Of a stretch of DNA of 17,772 nucleotides, positions 6,573 through 13,597 are shown in pieces. The notes under the pieces were generated by a model. It had not been told where the DNA came from. It saw nothing but the letters and a program-made list of their open reading frames with translations, and searched no databases. The stretch's first letter is position 1. The number at the start of each line of letters is the position of its first letter. Origin of the DNA: Candidatus Methanophagales archaeon ANME-1-THS (GTDB lineage: Archaea > Halobacteriota > Syntropharchaeia > Alkanophagales > Methanospirareceae); the NCBI GenBank assembly GCA_004212135.1, contig RXIE01000104.1:1-17772 (forward strand), in the 5' to 3' direction. Made by a program: the position numbers and the translations under genes.

Positions 6573-7992
6573 TAAGTGTCCCAGTTACCCGCACGAGTGT
6601 GAGGGCGAGATATTGTACTGTGCCCGGGGCAAAAGTACCAGTGATATTCCCGTGCGTGGATGCATCTGCACTCTTTGTCCTGTGTATCATGAGTACCAAC
6701 TCGCGGGGATATACTACTGCGATAAGGAGGAGGTTGGCGAAAGCAAGGTCGTGATGCGTAAAAAGAGGCGTGATGAAGATGACGCCTTTTATCAAACTAT
6801 CGTGGATATCAAGGATATGGCTGCGACCGGCACGAGTGTTGTTCGGTCAATGGGGTCGTTGAAGAGGTTACCCTTCTCCCTGGATGAGCTCCATTTCGTG
6901 CCCGCGCAGGTGCACACAATTCCTTTGAATAGCGAAGAAGAAGTGAATACCGCGGTCTGCATCGGCCCTCAATCCCGAAAGCCATTACACGTCTCTTCTC
7001 CAATCATGATCTCAGGAATGAGCTACGGTGCGGTCTCACGAAACGTTAAACTGGTAATTGCTGCAGTCGCTGCAGAGTTAAACATCGCGTTCAACTCGGG
7101 TGAAGGAGGAATCCTGGACAAAGAGCTCGAGCTCGCCTCATCTCAACTCATCGCTCAGTATGCCACGGGCAGATTTGGGGTCGACGAGGAGATACTGAAG
7201 CGAGTTGCTGCAATTGAGATCCGGTTTGGACAGGGCGCGTATCCTGGTAAAGGAAGTTACCTTCCTGCCAGTAAAATGACCCCTGAAATTGCGGTGGTAA
7301 GGGGCCTTGAGGATGGCGAGGCTGCTTATTCCCCCGCCCATCATCATGATATGAGGACGCCGGCCGAGATCAAAGAGAAGGTCTCCTGGCTCCGTGACCT
7401 GACGGGCGGGATTCCAATCGGGGCGAAGATTGGCTGTGGTAATCTCGAAGAGGATATCCAGGTTTTAGTCGACGCTGACGTTGATTTTGTTGCGCTTGAT
7501 GGTTTTGGCGGTGGTACGGGCGCAACTGATTGTTATGTCCGGGAAAACGTCGGCATTCCGATTTTTGCCGCATTGCCACGGGCTTCGAGGTATCTCACAA
7601 ATCGAGGCGTAAAAGAGCAGATTTCACTTATTGCTGGTGGGGGTTTGCGTACCTCTGCGGACTTCGCCAAATGCCTCGCTCTCGGCGCGGACGCGGTCTA
7701 TATCGGCACCGCCGCATTGATCGCGATCGCATGCGAACAGTATAGAATTTGTCATACAGGCCTTTGTCCAACCGGCATAACCACGCATAATCCCGCGCTC
7801 GTTAAGCAGTTGAAGGTTGAGGACGGAATGAAGAGACTATCAAATTTCATCCGAAGAGCAACGCAAGAAATCGCGCAGTTCACGCGTATTGTTGGCAAGA
7901 ATGAAGTTGGTCAACTCGATCACGCTGATCTTGTCTCGCTGGATAAGGATTTAGCCCTCATTACGGGCACGAAGTGGCTCACGGGCAAATAG
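6565..7992 (+). CDS. FMN-binding glutamate synthase-domain protein with N-terminal DUF2769-like Cys domain
   Basis: Residues 1-52 form a Cys-rich domain (Cys2, 5, 12, 19, CICTLCP 33-39, YYC 52). The rest (about 105-475) is the central FMN/Fe-S domain of glutamate synthase, as in archaeal GltB2-like proteins. Motifs: ISGMSYGAVS (149-158), FNSGEGG (176-182), GQGAYPGKGSYLP (222-234), LDGFGGGTGAT (311-321), an IAGGGLRT phosphate site (356-363), and the 3Fe-4S cysteines Cys390, Cys396, Cys401 in CEQYRICHTGLCPTG. The amidotransferase domain of full GltB is absent, as usual in archaea where it is a separate gene. The likely reaction is reductive amination of 2-oxoglutarate using reduced ferredoxin, though related stand-alone domains may have other roles. 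The GTG at 6565 lacks a clear ribosome site; the original start was probably ATG 6531, now out of frame. Confidence 0.85.
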   Translation: MCSKCPSYPHECEGEILYCARGKSTSDIPVRGCICTLCPVYHEYQLAGIYYCDKEEVGESKVVMRKKRRDEDDAFYQTIVDIKDMAATGTSVVRSMGSLKRLPFSLDELHFVPAQVHTIPLNSEEEVNTAVCIGPQSRKPLHVSSPIMISGMSYGAVSRNVKLVIAAVAAELNIAFNSGEGGILDKELELASSQLIAQYATGRFGVDEEILKRVAAIEIRFGQGAYPGKGSYLPASKMTPEIAVVRGLEDGEAAYSPAHHHDMRTPAEIKEKVSWLRDLTGGIPIGAKIGCGNLEEDIQVLVDADVDFVALDGFGGGTGATDCYVRENVGIPIFAALPRASRYLTNRGVKEQISLIAGGGLRTSADFAKCLALGADAVYIGTAALIAIACEQYRICHTGLCPTGITTHNPALVKQLKVEDGMKRLSNFIRRATQEIAQFTRIVGKNEVGQLDHADLVSLDKDLALITGTKWLTGK

Positions 7993-8074
7993 CATCCTCC
8001 GGATATCGCAGCGCATATGCTCTTTTGAACGGGCGAAAGAACCTTTCATAATAATTTTTCACAAAAACGAAAGA

Positions 8075-8099
8075 TTTTTTTCCAATATTTTTATTTTTC
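8075..8099 (+). terminator. T-rich termination region after the glutamate-synthase-like gene
   Basis: Three T-runs (seven, five and five T's) occur within 25 bases, about 85 bases after the stop at 7992. Archaeal transcription ends at such T-tracts without requiring a hairpin. Confidence 0.4.
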
Positions 8100-8137
8100 A
8101 AACCTTCTCCGAAAGCTTTTTCATTGAACTCTACCAA

Positions 8138-8145
8138 TTTATAAC
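8138..8145 (+). promoter_or_regulatory. Candidate TATA box of the DUF4382 gene
   Basis: TTTATAAC at 8138-8145 is about 80 bases before the ATG at 8223, predicting a leader near 55 bases that contains the GAGGTGGTG ribosome site at 8211-8219. Position and motif only. Confidence 0.35.
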
Positions 8146-8222
8146 GCGAACCGGTGGAGGCTAAAACGGGGGCGTTAGTAGCTCCCAGGTCGATACGCGC
8201 ATACAAGTAAGAGGTGGTGAAA

Positions 8223-8966
8223 ATGGACGGCAAGATCGCGCTCGTTTTAGTTACGTTGTTAGTTGCTGGAATAGGCATGGTATTTTCGGGCATTATGATC
8301 TTTTCAGGAACCTTTGAGGAGCCAAAGATAGCTCCACCTCTAATGCCCATTTCACCACTAACGCCCACCCCGCCCCCGATACAGACTGCTTCACCACCAC
8401 CGTCACCGCCACCACCTACACCGGCACCAACCCCAACGATGGGATATCCCCTTGTGACCTATGAACCACCGACCGCGAGATATGGTCGATTTCAGCTCCT
8501 GATAAGCGATACGCAGGCTGATATCGCGGACTTTGAAGCCCTGACTCTAACCTTCTCACACGTGCGGGTCTTCAAGCTCGGCGACTCTAATTCCGAAGCG
8601 GGATTCAGGGAACTCAGTCTCGAGCGTCCCTCGGCTGAGCTGACACAGGTGGTCAATGAAAAGGCAGTGCGAATCCTGAATACCAGCCTCGAGGCAGGGA
8701 ACTATTCCAAGATCGAGCTCTACGTTGAGACTGTGGACGCCCGGTTATGGAGCGGTGAAACCGCGGATGTACAGATACCGAGTGATAAACTGCAGATCAT
8801 TAAAGCCTTTGAGATAACGGAAGATGAGACCACCAAGTTCGTCTTCGACGTTAACGTTGTCAGGAAAGGGCAGTCAAATGAGTACAATTTATTGCCCGTT
8901 ATAGCTGAAAGCGGCGTGGTGGGCAGAGAAATCAGTGAGGATGAGGTCCTGGAGGTTTCAGGTTAA
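8223..8966 (+). CDS. Membrane-anchored DUF4382 domain protein with proline-rich linker
   Basis: A 247-residue extracytoplasmic protein. Residues 4-28 are a hydrophobic signal/anchor segment; 34-72 is a Pro/Thr/Ser-rich linker (TPTPPPI, SPPPPTPAPTPT); from about 88 comes a DUF4382 domain, recognised from GRFQLLISDTQADIADFEAL, the VTFS-like LTFSHVRVF strand, LEAGNYSKIELYV, and a closing VFDVNVVRKGQ. DUF4382 proteins are surface or secreted beta-rich proteins of unknown function; the linker resembles the spacer that lifts archaeal surface domains through the S-layer. I chose ATG 8223 because GAGGTG (8211-8216) sits six bases upstream; two in-frame GTG codons at 8214 and 8217 are part of that site and are less likely starts. 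It appears to be a single-gene unit. Confidence 0.8.
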   Translation: MDGKIALVLVTLLVAGIGMVFSGIMIFSGTFEEPKIAPPLMPISPLTPTPPPIQTASPPPSPPPPTPAPTPTMGYPLVTYEPPTARYGRFQLLISDTQADIADFEALTLTFSHVRVFKLGDSNSEAGFRELSLERPSAELTQVVNEKAVRILNTSLEAGNYSKIELYVETVDARLWSGETADVQIPSDKLQIIKAFEITEDETTKFVFDVNVVRKGQSNEYNLLPVIAESGVVGREISEDEVLEVSG

Positions 8967-9242
8967 CCCTGAAGAGCTCAGTCTTCCTGCTCAACTGAAC
9001 AGGCTTGTCTGAAATCAGAAGAGGGAAGAGTATTTCCAAACCGCTCGAGGAAAAAAAACTCAAGCTTCTTCAGCGACAGCACCTGAGCCCTTCCTATGCG
9101 TATTGCTCTCCTCTACCGTCGCCGCCATTTTCTATAATGCTGATCCGATAGATGCAACGCTATTTCTCCCGTTGAGGCTCAATAATAGAGCAAACTGTAG
9201 ATGGAGAGCTAATCGTGAGACTGTTTGACGCCGGGGTACAGT
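8967..9242. other. Convergent intergenic region
   Basis: This 276-base gap lies between the ends of the DUF4382 gene and the radical SAM gene. I see no credible gene or RNA. An A8 run at 9051-9058 would be a T8 tract for minus-strand transcription and could end the radical SAM transcript, although it lies nearly 190 bases past the stop. TCTGA-AA-TCAGA near 9008-9019 is a small palindrome. Confidence 0.4.
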
Positions 9243-10343
9243 CTATACGGTGAGGTTTCGCCAGCCGTCACCCAGATGACAGACAGGATCCTCAGCTAAA
9301 TAATCGCCCGAAAGAGCATATGCGCGCGACCGGCACCCGCCACATATGCGCTTGTAGCGGCAGGTGGCACACTGTCCTTTGACCTTTCGTGCTCTCAACG
9401 CCTTGAACATCTCGGCATTTCGAACAATCTCCAAGAAACTCGAATCTCGTATATTGCCTGCTTTCGCGGGCAGATAGGCACAGGGCGTTACATCACCATT
9501 GGGAAAGATGTGGAACCGGGTGATACCAGCCGTGCAGCCGGTAAACTTGGTCCTTGTATCATGATCCACCAGCCCCTCATACTTCAGGTACGCCCAGTAC
9601 TGGGGATTGCAGATCGGTTTAAGCCAAACCTTCACGTCCTTTTGTTTAGCCGCCAGATCTTCAAAGAACCGCTTGTTCTCCTCGATCGATAAACAAGCGT
9701 CTGAAATCTCCCTGCCTCGACCCATCGCGATGAGGTAGATGAGATAGATCCGCCAGAGACTCTGATCATCCGCGAACTTGATGATTTTGGGTAGTTCCTC
9801 GTAGTTATCGCGCGTCACCATCGTGAAGAGCTGCACGGCAAGCCCCGCAGCTTCACAGGCTTTTATACCTCGCAGTACGTTCGTATACGTGCCGTCAACA
9901 CCTCTGAACTCATCATGCGCGGTGCCAATGCCATCAATGCTTATCGCCGCTCGTTCCAGACCTGCTCGCTTCAATTTGTTCGCAACGTCCTCGGTAATCA
10001 ACGTCCCATTGGTGGCCATCACGATCTGCATCTCGAAGGACGCGGCATACTCGATGAGCTCGTAAATGTCTTTTCTCATGAGCGGCTCACCACCCGTGAA
10101 TCCGAACTTAACGGGTCCCAGCCTGGCCGCGTCTTCAATGAGACCAAATCCTTCTTCGGTGCTGAGCTCCTCAGGATCCTCTTCACTGATCGAGCAGTGT
10201 TTACACCGCAGGTTGCACCGCTTCGTGACCGCCCATATCACCTCGCCGGGCAGATAACTGAAACAGCCGGTACCCACTGCATCATTTGCAAAGAGTTCGT
10301 CTTTATGGAACGCTATCCACGACTTGAGTTCTTCTACAGACAT
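9243..10343 (-). CDS. Radical SAM/SPASM protein, AhbC/AhbD-PqqE-like
   Basis: A 366-residue radical SAM enzyme. The SAM-cluster motif is KRCNLRCKHC (Cys43, Cys47, Cys50), followed by the SAM-binding GFTGGEPLMR (81-90). The C-terminal SPASM domain has Cys270, Cys288, Cys325, Cys328, Cys334, Cys337 and Cys355, arranged as C-x2-C-x5-C-x2-C with the GGCRSRAYALSGDYLAEDPVC-type ending, enough for auxiliary [4Fe-4S] clusters. The HDEFRGVDGTY segment and the KPICNPQYW segment are reminiscent of the AhbC/AhbD branch of siroheme-dependent heme synthesis, but PqqE-like peptide-modifying or cofactor enzymes share much of this. No heme gene or small precursor peptide gene is adjacent. The gene follows the ABC importer on the same strand after 112 bases and shares an upstream element with it, suggesting co-regulation. 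The precise substrate is unknown. Confidence 0.85.
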   Translation of the reverse strand: MSVEELKSWIAFHKDELFANDAVGTGCFSYLPGEVIWAVTKRCNLRCKHCSISEEDPEELSTEEGFGLIEDAARLGPVKFGFTGGEPLMRKDIYELIEYAASFEMQIVMATNGTLITEDVANKLKRAGLERAAISIDGIGTAHDEFRGVDGTYTNVLRGIKACEAAGLAVQLFTMVTRDNYEELPKIIKFADDQSLWRIYLIYLIAMGRGREISDACLSIEENKRFFEDLAAKQKDVKVWLKPICNPQYWAYLKYEGLVDHDTRTKFTGCTAGITRFHIFPNGDVTPCAYLPAKAGNIRDSSFLEIVRNAEMFKALRARKVKGQCATCRYKRICGGCRSRAYALSGDYLAEDPVCHLGDGWRNLTV

Positions 10344-10372
10344 GCCTCTTTCTTGTAGGTAGATACTCGACC

Positions 10373-10380
10373 ATTAAAAA
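10373..10380 (-). promoter_or_regulatory. Candidate TATA box of the radical SAM gene
   Basis: Minus-strand TTTTTAAT is centred about 33 bases before the ATG at 10343. It lies seven bases downstream of the bipartite element at 10388-10423, the same layout as in front of the transporter operon. Confidence 0.4.
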
Positions 10381-10387
10381 TCCCGCA

Positions 10388-10423
10388 TTTTATGTTCATA
10401 ATCCGGTATAGATATAACATATC
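10388..10423 (-). promoter_or_regulatory. Bipartite putative operator, copy 1 (radical SAM promoter)
   Basis: Plus-strand TTTTATGTTCATA (10388-10400) and ATATAACATATC (10412-10423), 11 bases apart. The second module sits in a perfect inverted repeat AGATAT-AAC-ATATCT (10410-10424). The same two modules with the same spacing recur at 12895-12930. The distance to the radical SAM start codon is 44 bases. Probably bound by the winged-helix regulator encoded at 12931-13554; that link is inferred. Confidence 0.55.
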
Positions 10424-10455
10424 TCTTTGAGGCCCATGATGAACCGGTCGCGTGC

Positions 10456-11208
10456 TCAGATATACACCCAGCGGCATACCCTCTTCTCGATCCGATCGAG
10501 CATGAGATAAATGCCAAAGCCGAGCAATGCCATCATTACAATCGCAGCATATAAATCCGGGTAGTTTGCTCGACTCCACGCATCCATGATCAAATATCCT
10601 AACCCATGGGTCGTTGCGAACGACTCCACGAAGAAGAGCACCGCAATTGAGGTACCCACACTGATGCGCATCGCTGTAAGGATCTTCGGAATACAGACCG
10701 GGATAATCACATGTTCGTAGATCTCTCTACCACGCGCTCCCATCGAGAGCAGGGGATAGAAATAATTCGTGCTTATATTCCTCGATGCATCCCGTGTCGT
10801 GACGAGAATCTGGAAGAACACGATTATCTCGATCATGATTATCTTTGACAAATCACCGATCCCGAAGAGGAGGATAATGACGGGAAGTAAAACGATATGG
10901 GGAATGGGATAGAGCATGTAGATAAGAGGCGCTACAAATTTATCCACGCTCCGTTCATGACACAACAAACCGACCGGAACTGCCAGTGAGAACGCGAGGG
11001 TAATCCCACACGCTATTCTGAAGGTGCTTATGAGCAAATGCGAGATGAGATCCTTCTTCAGTCCGGCGATAAAAGCGAAGAGCACGGTCAGCGGTGTTGG
11101 GAGCGCGATTGAGTTCAGGAGTACCGACAATGCATGCCAAATACCGTAGATCGCCAACGCGGCGATTAAATAGCTCCACCATCGAGGCTCTGCCTTACTT
11201 CCCTGCAT
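10456..11208 (-). CDS. ABC transporter permease, NitT/TauT (SsuC/ThiX-like) type
   Basis: A 250-residue inner-membrane permease of the binding-protein-dependent family. About six hydrophobic segments can be drawn, the first near 12-30 and the last near 222-238. The cytoplasmic EAA loop, which docks the ATPase, lies at about 154-180 (SMGARGREIYEHVIIPVCIP), and the LPVIILLFGIGDLSKI segment (108-123) is typical of the nitrate/sulfonate/taurine/thiamine-precursor importers. Its start overlaps the ATPase gene by 43 bases, so it is translated from the same message; the ATG at 11208 has only a weak purine-rich upstream stretch. The transported substrate cannot be named. The operon ends here, 112 bases before the radical SAM gene. 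Confidence 0.88.
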   Translation of the reverse strand: MQGSKAEPRWWSYLIAALAIYGIWHALSVLLNSIALPTPLTVLFAFIAGLKKDLISHLLISTFRIACGITLAFSLAVPVGLLCHERSVDKFVAPLIYMLYPIPHIVLLPVIILLFGIGDLSKIIMIEIIVFFQILVTTRDASRNISTNYFYPLLSMGARGREIYEHVIIPVCIPKILTAMRISVGTSIAVLFFVESFATTHGLGYLIMDAWSRANYPDLYAAIVMMALLGFGIYLMLDRIEKRVCRWVYI

Positions 11209-11906
11209 TTCTCGAAGAATACCTCAGTGGTTCTATACTGTACATCGCCCATATAAGGATTGGTTATCGTTTTTATCACCCTTCCGGGTCGTGGGGAGAG
11301 CACAATCACTTTTTTCCCCAGAAAAACCGCTTCTTCTATGCTGTGCGTGACGAGCAGCATGGTCATCCCTTTCTGTTTCCAGAGCCTGAGTAACAAATTC
11401 TGCAGATGCTCCCTCGTTAATGCATCCAATGATGATAACGGCTCGTCCATGAGTAAGATCCGGGGATTCAACGCCAATGCCCGCGCAAAGGCTACTCGCT
11501 GTTGCATACCACCAGAAAGCTGTTTCGGATAATTGGTTTCAAACCCTTGTAAGCCCAGCTCCTTCAGAAGCGAGGAGACGATCTCTGTTCGCTCTCGTTT
11601 CCCAAAACCTCTCAGTTGCAGGCCTAACGAAACGTTCTCATAGACCGTTTTCCAAGGAAAGAGGCCATAATCCTGAAAAATGAGCGCTAACTCCTGTGAC
11701 GGCGAGGTTAGATCCTTTCCCTCGATCAGCACCTTACCCGCTGTCGGCTCCAGAATACCGGAGAAGATAAGCAGAAGGGTCGTTTTGCCACAGCCCGAAG
11801 GTCCGATAACCGCGCAACTCTCTCCATTCTGAACCTCGAAGTTGATATTCTCAAGTGCCCTCGTTCCATCAGGATAGATCTTGGTTATGCCCCTCGCTTC
11901 AATCAT
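11166..11906 (-). CDS. ABC transporter ATP-binding protein, NitT/TauT (SsuB-like) type
   Basis: A complete 246-residue ABC ATPase that powers import with the neighbouring permease and lipoprotein. Walker A is GPSGCGKTT (35-43), the Q-loop FQDYGLFPW (77-85), the signature LSGGMQQR (130-137), Walker B LLMDEP (151-156) with D-loop SSLDA, and the switch histidine His188 in LLVTHSIEEA. The FQDYGLFPWKTV segment is characteristic of the nitrate/sulfonate/taurine subfamily. The start shares the bases ATGA with the stop of the substrate-binding protein, a four-base overlap that indicates coupled translation. All catalytic residues look intact. Confidence 0.92.
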   Translation of the reverse strand: MIEARGITKIYPDGTRALENINFEVQNGESCAVIGPSGCGKTTLLLIFSGILEPTAGKVLIEGKDLTSPSQELALIFQDYGLFPWKTVYENVSLGLQLRGFGKRERTEIVSSLLKELGLQGFETNYPKQLSGGMQQRVAFARALALNPRILLMDEPLSSLDALTREHLQNLLLRLWKQKGMTMLLVTHSIEEAVFLGKKVIVLSPRPGRVIKTITNPYMGDVQYRTTEVFFEKCREVRQSLDGGAI

Positions 11907-12856
11907 GCACTGTGATATATCACATCCTCATATAAGAGCTCCTGCGTCACTAAGTCCCGGCTCTGCATCCAGTTGAGCACCGCCTCGAAGTTATCGCGTG
12001 GATACGCTTCGGCTTTCATGTAGGTTGCCATCTGGTAGCTTCCTGCTATCTCCTCCGGCACCTTGGCGATTTCTACAACGAGTGCTCGGTAATTCTCCGG
12101 GTTGGCATTGATTCGGTCGACCGCTTCGTTATACGCATGCAGAAATGTATCGACGCTCTCAGGGTGCGCCTCTATGAAATCCCCCCTGAAGACGATTACC
12201 GTGTGACTGATCGTCTCATCGAGCATGGAATCGGAGATGAGCAATCGAGCACCCTGATGAATGGCATAACTCGCTAAGGGCTCAGCAAGTGTGGCGGCAT
12301 CCACCTGATCTGCGAGCAGCATCTGAAGTCTTATGGGGACCCTCTTCTCCTCAATTTTGCTCGTCTGTACCCCTCCGAGTAACGCATCGGTCACCCATTC
12401 TATAATTGTATTTCGGGAAATCGCGATTTTTTTGCCCTCTAAATCCTCAACGGAGCGGATATTCGAGTTTGGACTGGCGAGAATGGCGAACCGCATCTTC
12501 TCCGGTGTCTCGTGCAGTTCAGTACTGACAATCCTGATATTATAACCCGCGTTACGCAGCACCAGAACACCCACCGGGTCGTTCTCACCCGCGTCGATCT
12601 GACCGGCAATGAGTGCGCTATCCCGCTCCAGTGCACTCATGAAAGGGACGACCTCAACGTCCAATCCATGCTCTGCAAAAATTCCTTCACGCGCAGCGAC
12701 GTAATACGGTAACGTTGCCTCATCCGGCATTGCGCCCACCTTCATAGCTATTCGCTCCTCACCTGTGCTCTCCTGCGGTCGATTGAGGCATCCTGCACCC
12801 CCTGCAATGATGAACACCACTACCAGTATCAGTACCACCTTTTTAATTCCTGGCAT
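11903..12856 (-). CDS. ABC transporter substrate-binding lipoprotein, NMT1/THI5-like
   Basis: A 317-residue solute-binding protein, first gene of the importer operon. Residues 4-19 are a hydrophobic signal and AGGAGC ends with Cys23, a lipobox, so the protein should be lipid-anchored outside the membrane. The mature part begins as an NMT1/SsuA-like fold: MKVGAMPDEATLPYYVAAREGIFAEHGLDVEVV, then GQIDAGENDPVGVL, a DLEGKKIAISRN segment around 143-155, and LLADQVDAATLAEPLA. Such proteins bind sulfonates, nitrate, thiamine precursors, riboflavin or related small molecules; nothing here distinguishes among them. A TATA box centred 26 bases before the ATG and lack of a ribosome site indicate a leaderless transcript. 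Confidence 0.88.
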   Translation of the reverse strand: MPGIKKVVLILVVVFIIAGGAGCLNRPQESTGEERIAMKVGAMPDEATLPYYVAAREGIFAEHGLDVEVVPFMSALERDSALIAGQIDAGENDPVGVLVLRNAGYNIRIVSTELHETPEKMRFAILASPNSNIRSVEDLEGKKIAISRNTIIEWVTDALLGGVQTSKIEEKRVPIRLQMLLADQVDAATLAEPLASYAIHQGARLLISDSMLDETISHTVIVFRGDFIEAHPESVDTFLHAYNEAVDRINANPENYRALVVEIAKVPEEIAGSYQMATYMKAEAYPRDNFEAVLNWMQSRDLVTQELLYEDVIYHSA

Positions 12857-12877
12857 GTTTCTCGACTATCTTCTCTA

Positions 12878-12887
12878 ATTATATAAA
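12878..12887 (-). promoter_or_regulatory. TATA box of the ABC operon (leaderless), possibly shared by the divergent regulator
   Basis: Minus-strand TTTATATAAT is centred about 26 bases from the A of the ATG at 12856, so transcription should begin at the start codon. The core TTATATAA (12879-12886) is a palindrome and could also serve the plus-strand regulator gene, with a leader of about 20 bases. Confidence 0.55.
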
Positions 12888-12894
12888 CCTGTTC

Positions 12895-12930
12895 TTTTAT
12901 TTTCATATCCATTCGTGAATATAACATATC
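12895..12930. promoter_or_regulatory. Bipartite putative operator, copy 2 (transporter/regulator promoter)
   Basis: Plus-strand TTTTATTTTCATA (12895-12907) and ATATAACATATC (12919-12930), again 11 bases apart. It matches copy 1 at 24 of 25 module positions, while the spacer bases do not match. It ends 38 bases before the binding-protein start and seven bases upstream of that gene's TATA box, and directly touches the ATG of the regulator at 12931. One site could therefore activate the transporter and limit regulator expression; the roles are inferred. Confidence 0.55.
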
Positions 12931-13554
12931 ATGAAACGAGCGAGGCATGAATACGAGGAGATTCTCGAATTCCTTATTAAAAAGGGGCCCGCCAGCAAGT
13001 ATGCCATCGCGAAAGGTGCTGCCATCCCTTATCCAACCGTGCTGCGTAAACTGCCCGAGATGGAGCAGGCGCATCTCATCCAGAAGATTGGTGTGGGAAA
13101 GCGAGGTGCTGAGATTTACGTCGTCACGCCGAAAGGGACGCTTATTGCGTACTTCAATGGTCGAGTCCGCACTTCAGAACTCTTTCTCGCTTTGCCCGGG
13201 ATTATGAAGTACGTTCGGGTACCCCTCGAGGAATTACCTGCGGTCAAAGACCCTTTTGGGTTCCTCATCGGTGAGCTCCCCTTCAAGCTCTCACAATTGG
13301 AGGATCTGGAGATAGAGGAGGCGGTCAGCATTTTAGGTGCAATTCTCATCTGGCGCCATGATGAATGGTACCATGAACTGGGTAAGGAAGAATTGAAGCG
13401 GTTATTAGCTTGGGATGAGCATTACCTGCGTTTACGGTCGCTCGTTGCAGGCTCCAAGAATACACTTCAAAAGATGAATGAACAGGCGATGCGTTTGATC
13501 ACGCTGACCGACGCGTTCCTCTCTGAGATAGACGAGCTTGCGGGTCGCAAATGA
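12931..13554 (+). CDS. Winged-helix-turn-helix transcriptional regulator
   Basis: A 207-residue protein. Residues 5-75 form a winged-helix DNA-binding domain: EEILEFLIKKGPASKYAIAK, then IPYPTVLRKLPEMEQAHLI as the recognition helix region, and the wing with KRGAEIYVVTPKG. The C-terminal 130 residues are mostly helical and unrecognised; they may sense a ligand or dimerise. It is divergent from the ABC importer operon with only 74 bases between start codons, the classic layout for a local regulator. The bipartite element ends exactly at its ATG. No ribosome site is present, so a leaderless or short-leader message is likely. The target set suggested by the shared element is the importer operon and the radical SAM gene; the effector is unknown. 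Confidence 0.8.
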   Translation: MKRARHEYEEILEFLIKKGPASKYAIAKGAAIPYPTVLRKLPEMEQAHLIQKIGVGKRGAEIYVVTPKGTLIAYFNGRVRTSELFLALPGIMKYVRVPLEELPAVKDPFGFLIGELPFKLSQLEDLEIEEAVSILGAILIWRHDEWYHELGKEELKRLLAWDEHYLRLRSLVAGSKNTLQKMNEQAMRLITLTDAFLSEIDELAGRK

Positions 13555-13597
13555 GGTCTAACTGCTCTTCCAACGCTCTTCTTCCTCTCCTTTTCTC

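Noticed and set aside
8007..8019. TGTAGCTCCC-like or palindromic RNA element between 7993 and 8222
   Set aside because: I looked for a riboswitch or small RNA in this gap but saw only T-rich tracts and a TATA-like box, with no stable conserved helix pattern.
9915..10358. 147-residue plus-strand frame opposite the radical SAM gene
   Set aside because: Shadow of a strongly conserved coding region; no motif and no ribosome site.
9243..10455. RiPP-type precursor peptide next to the radical SAM enzyme
   Set aside because: No short conserved-looking frame with a ribosome site was found in the adjacent gaps; frames there are antisense or overlap the permease.
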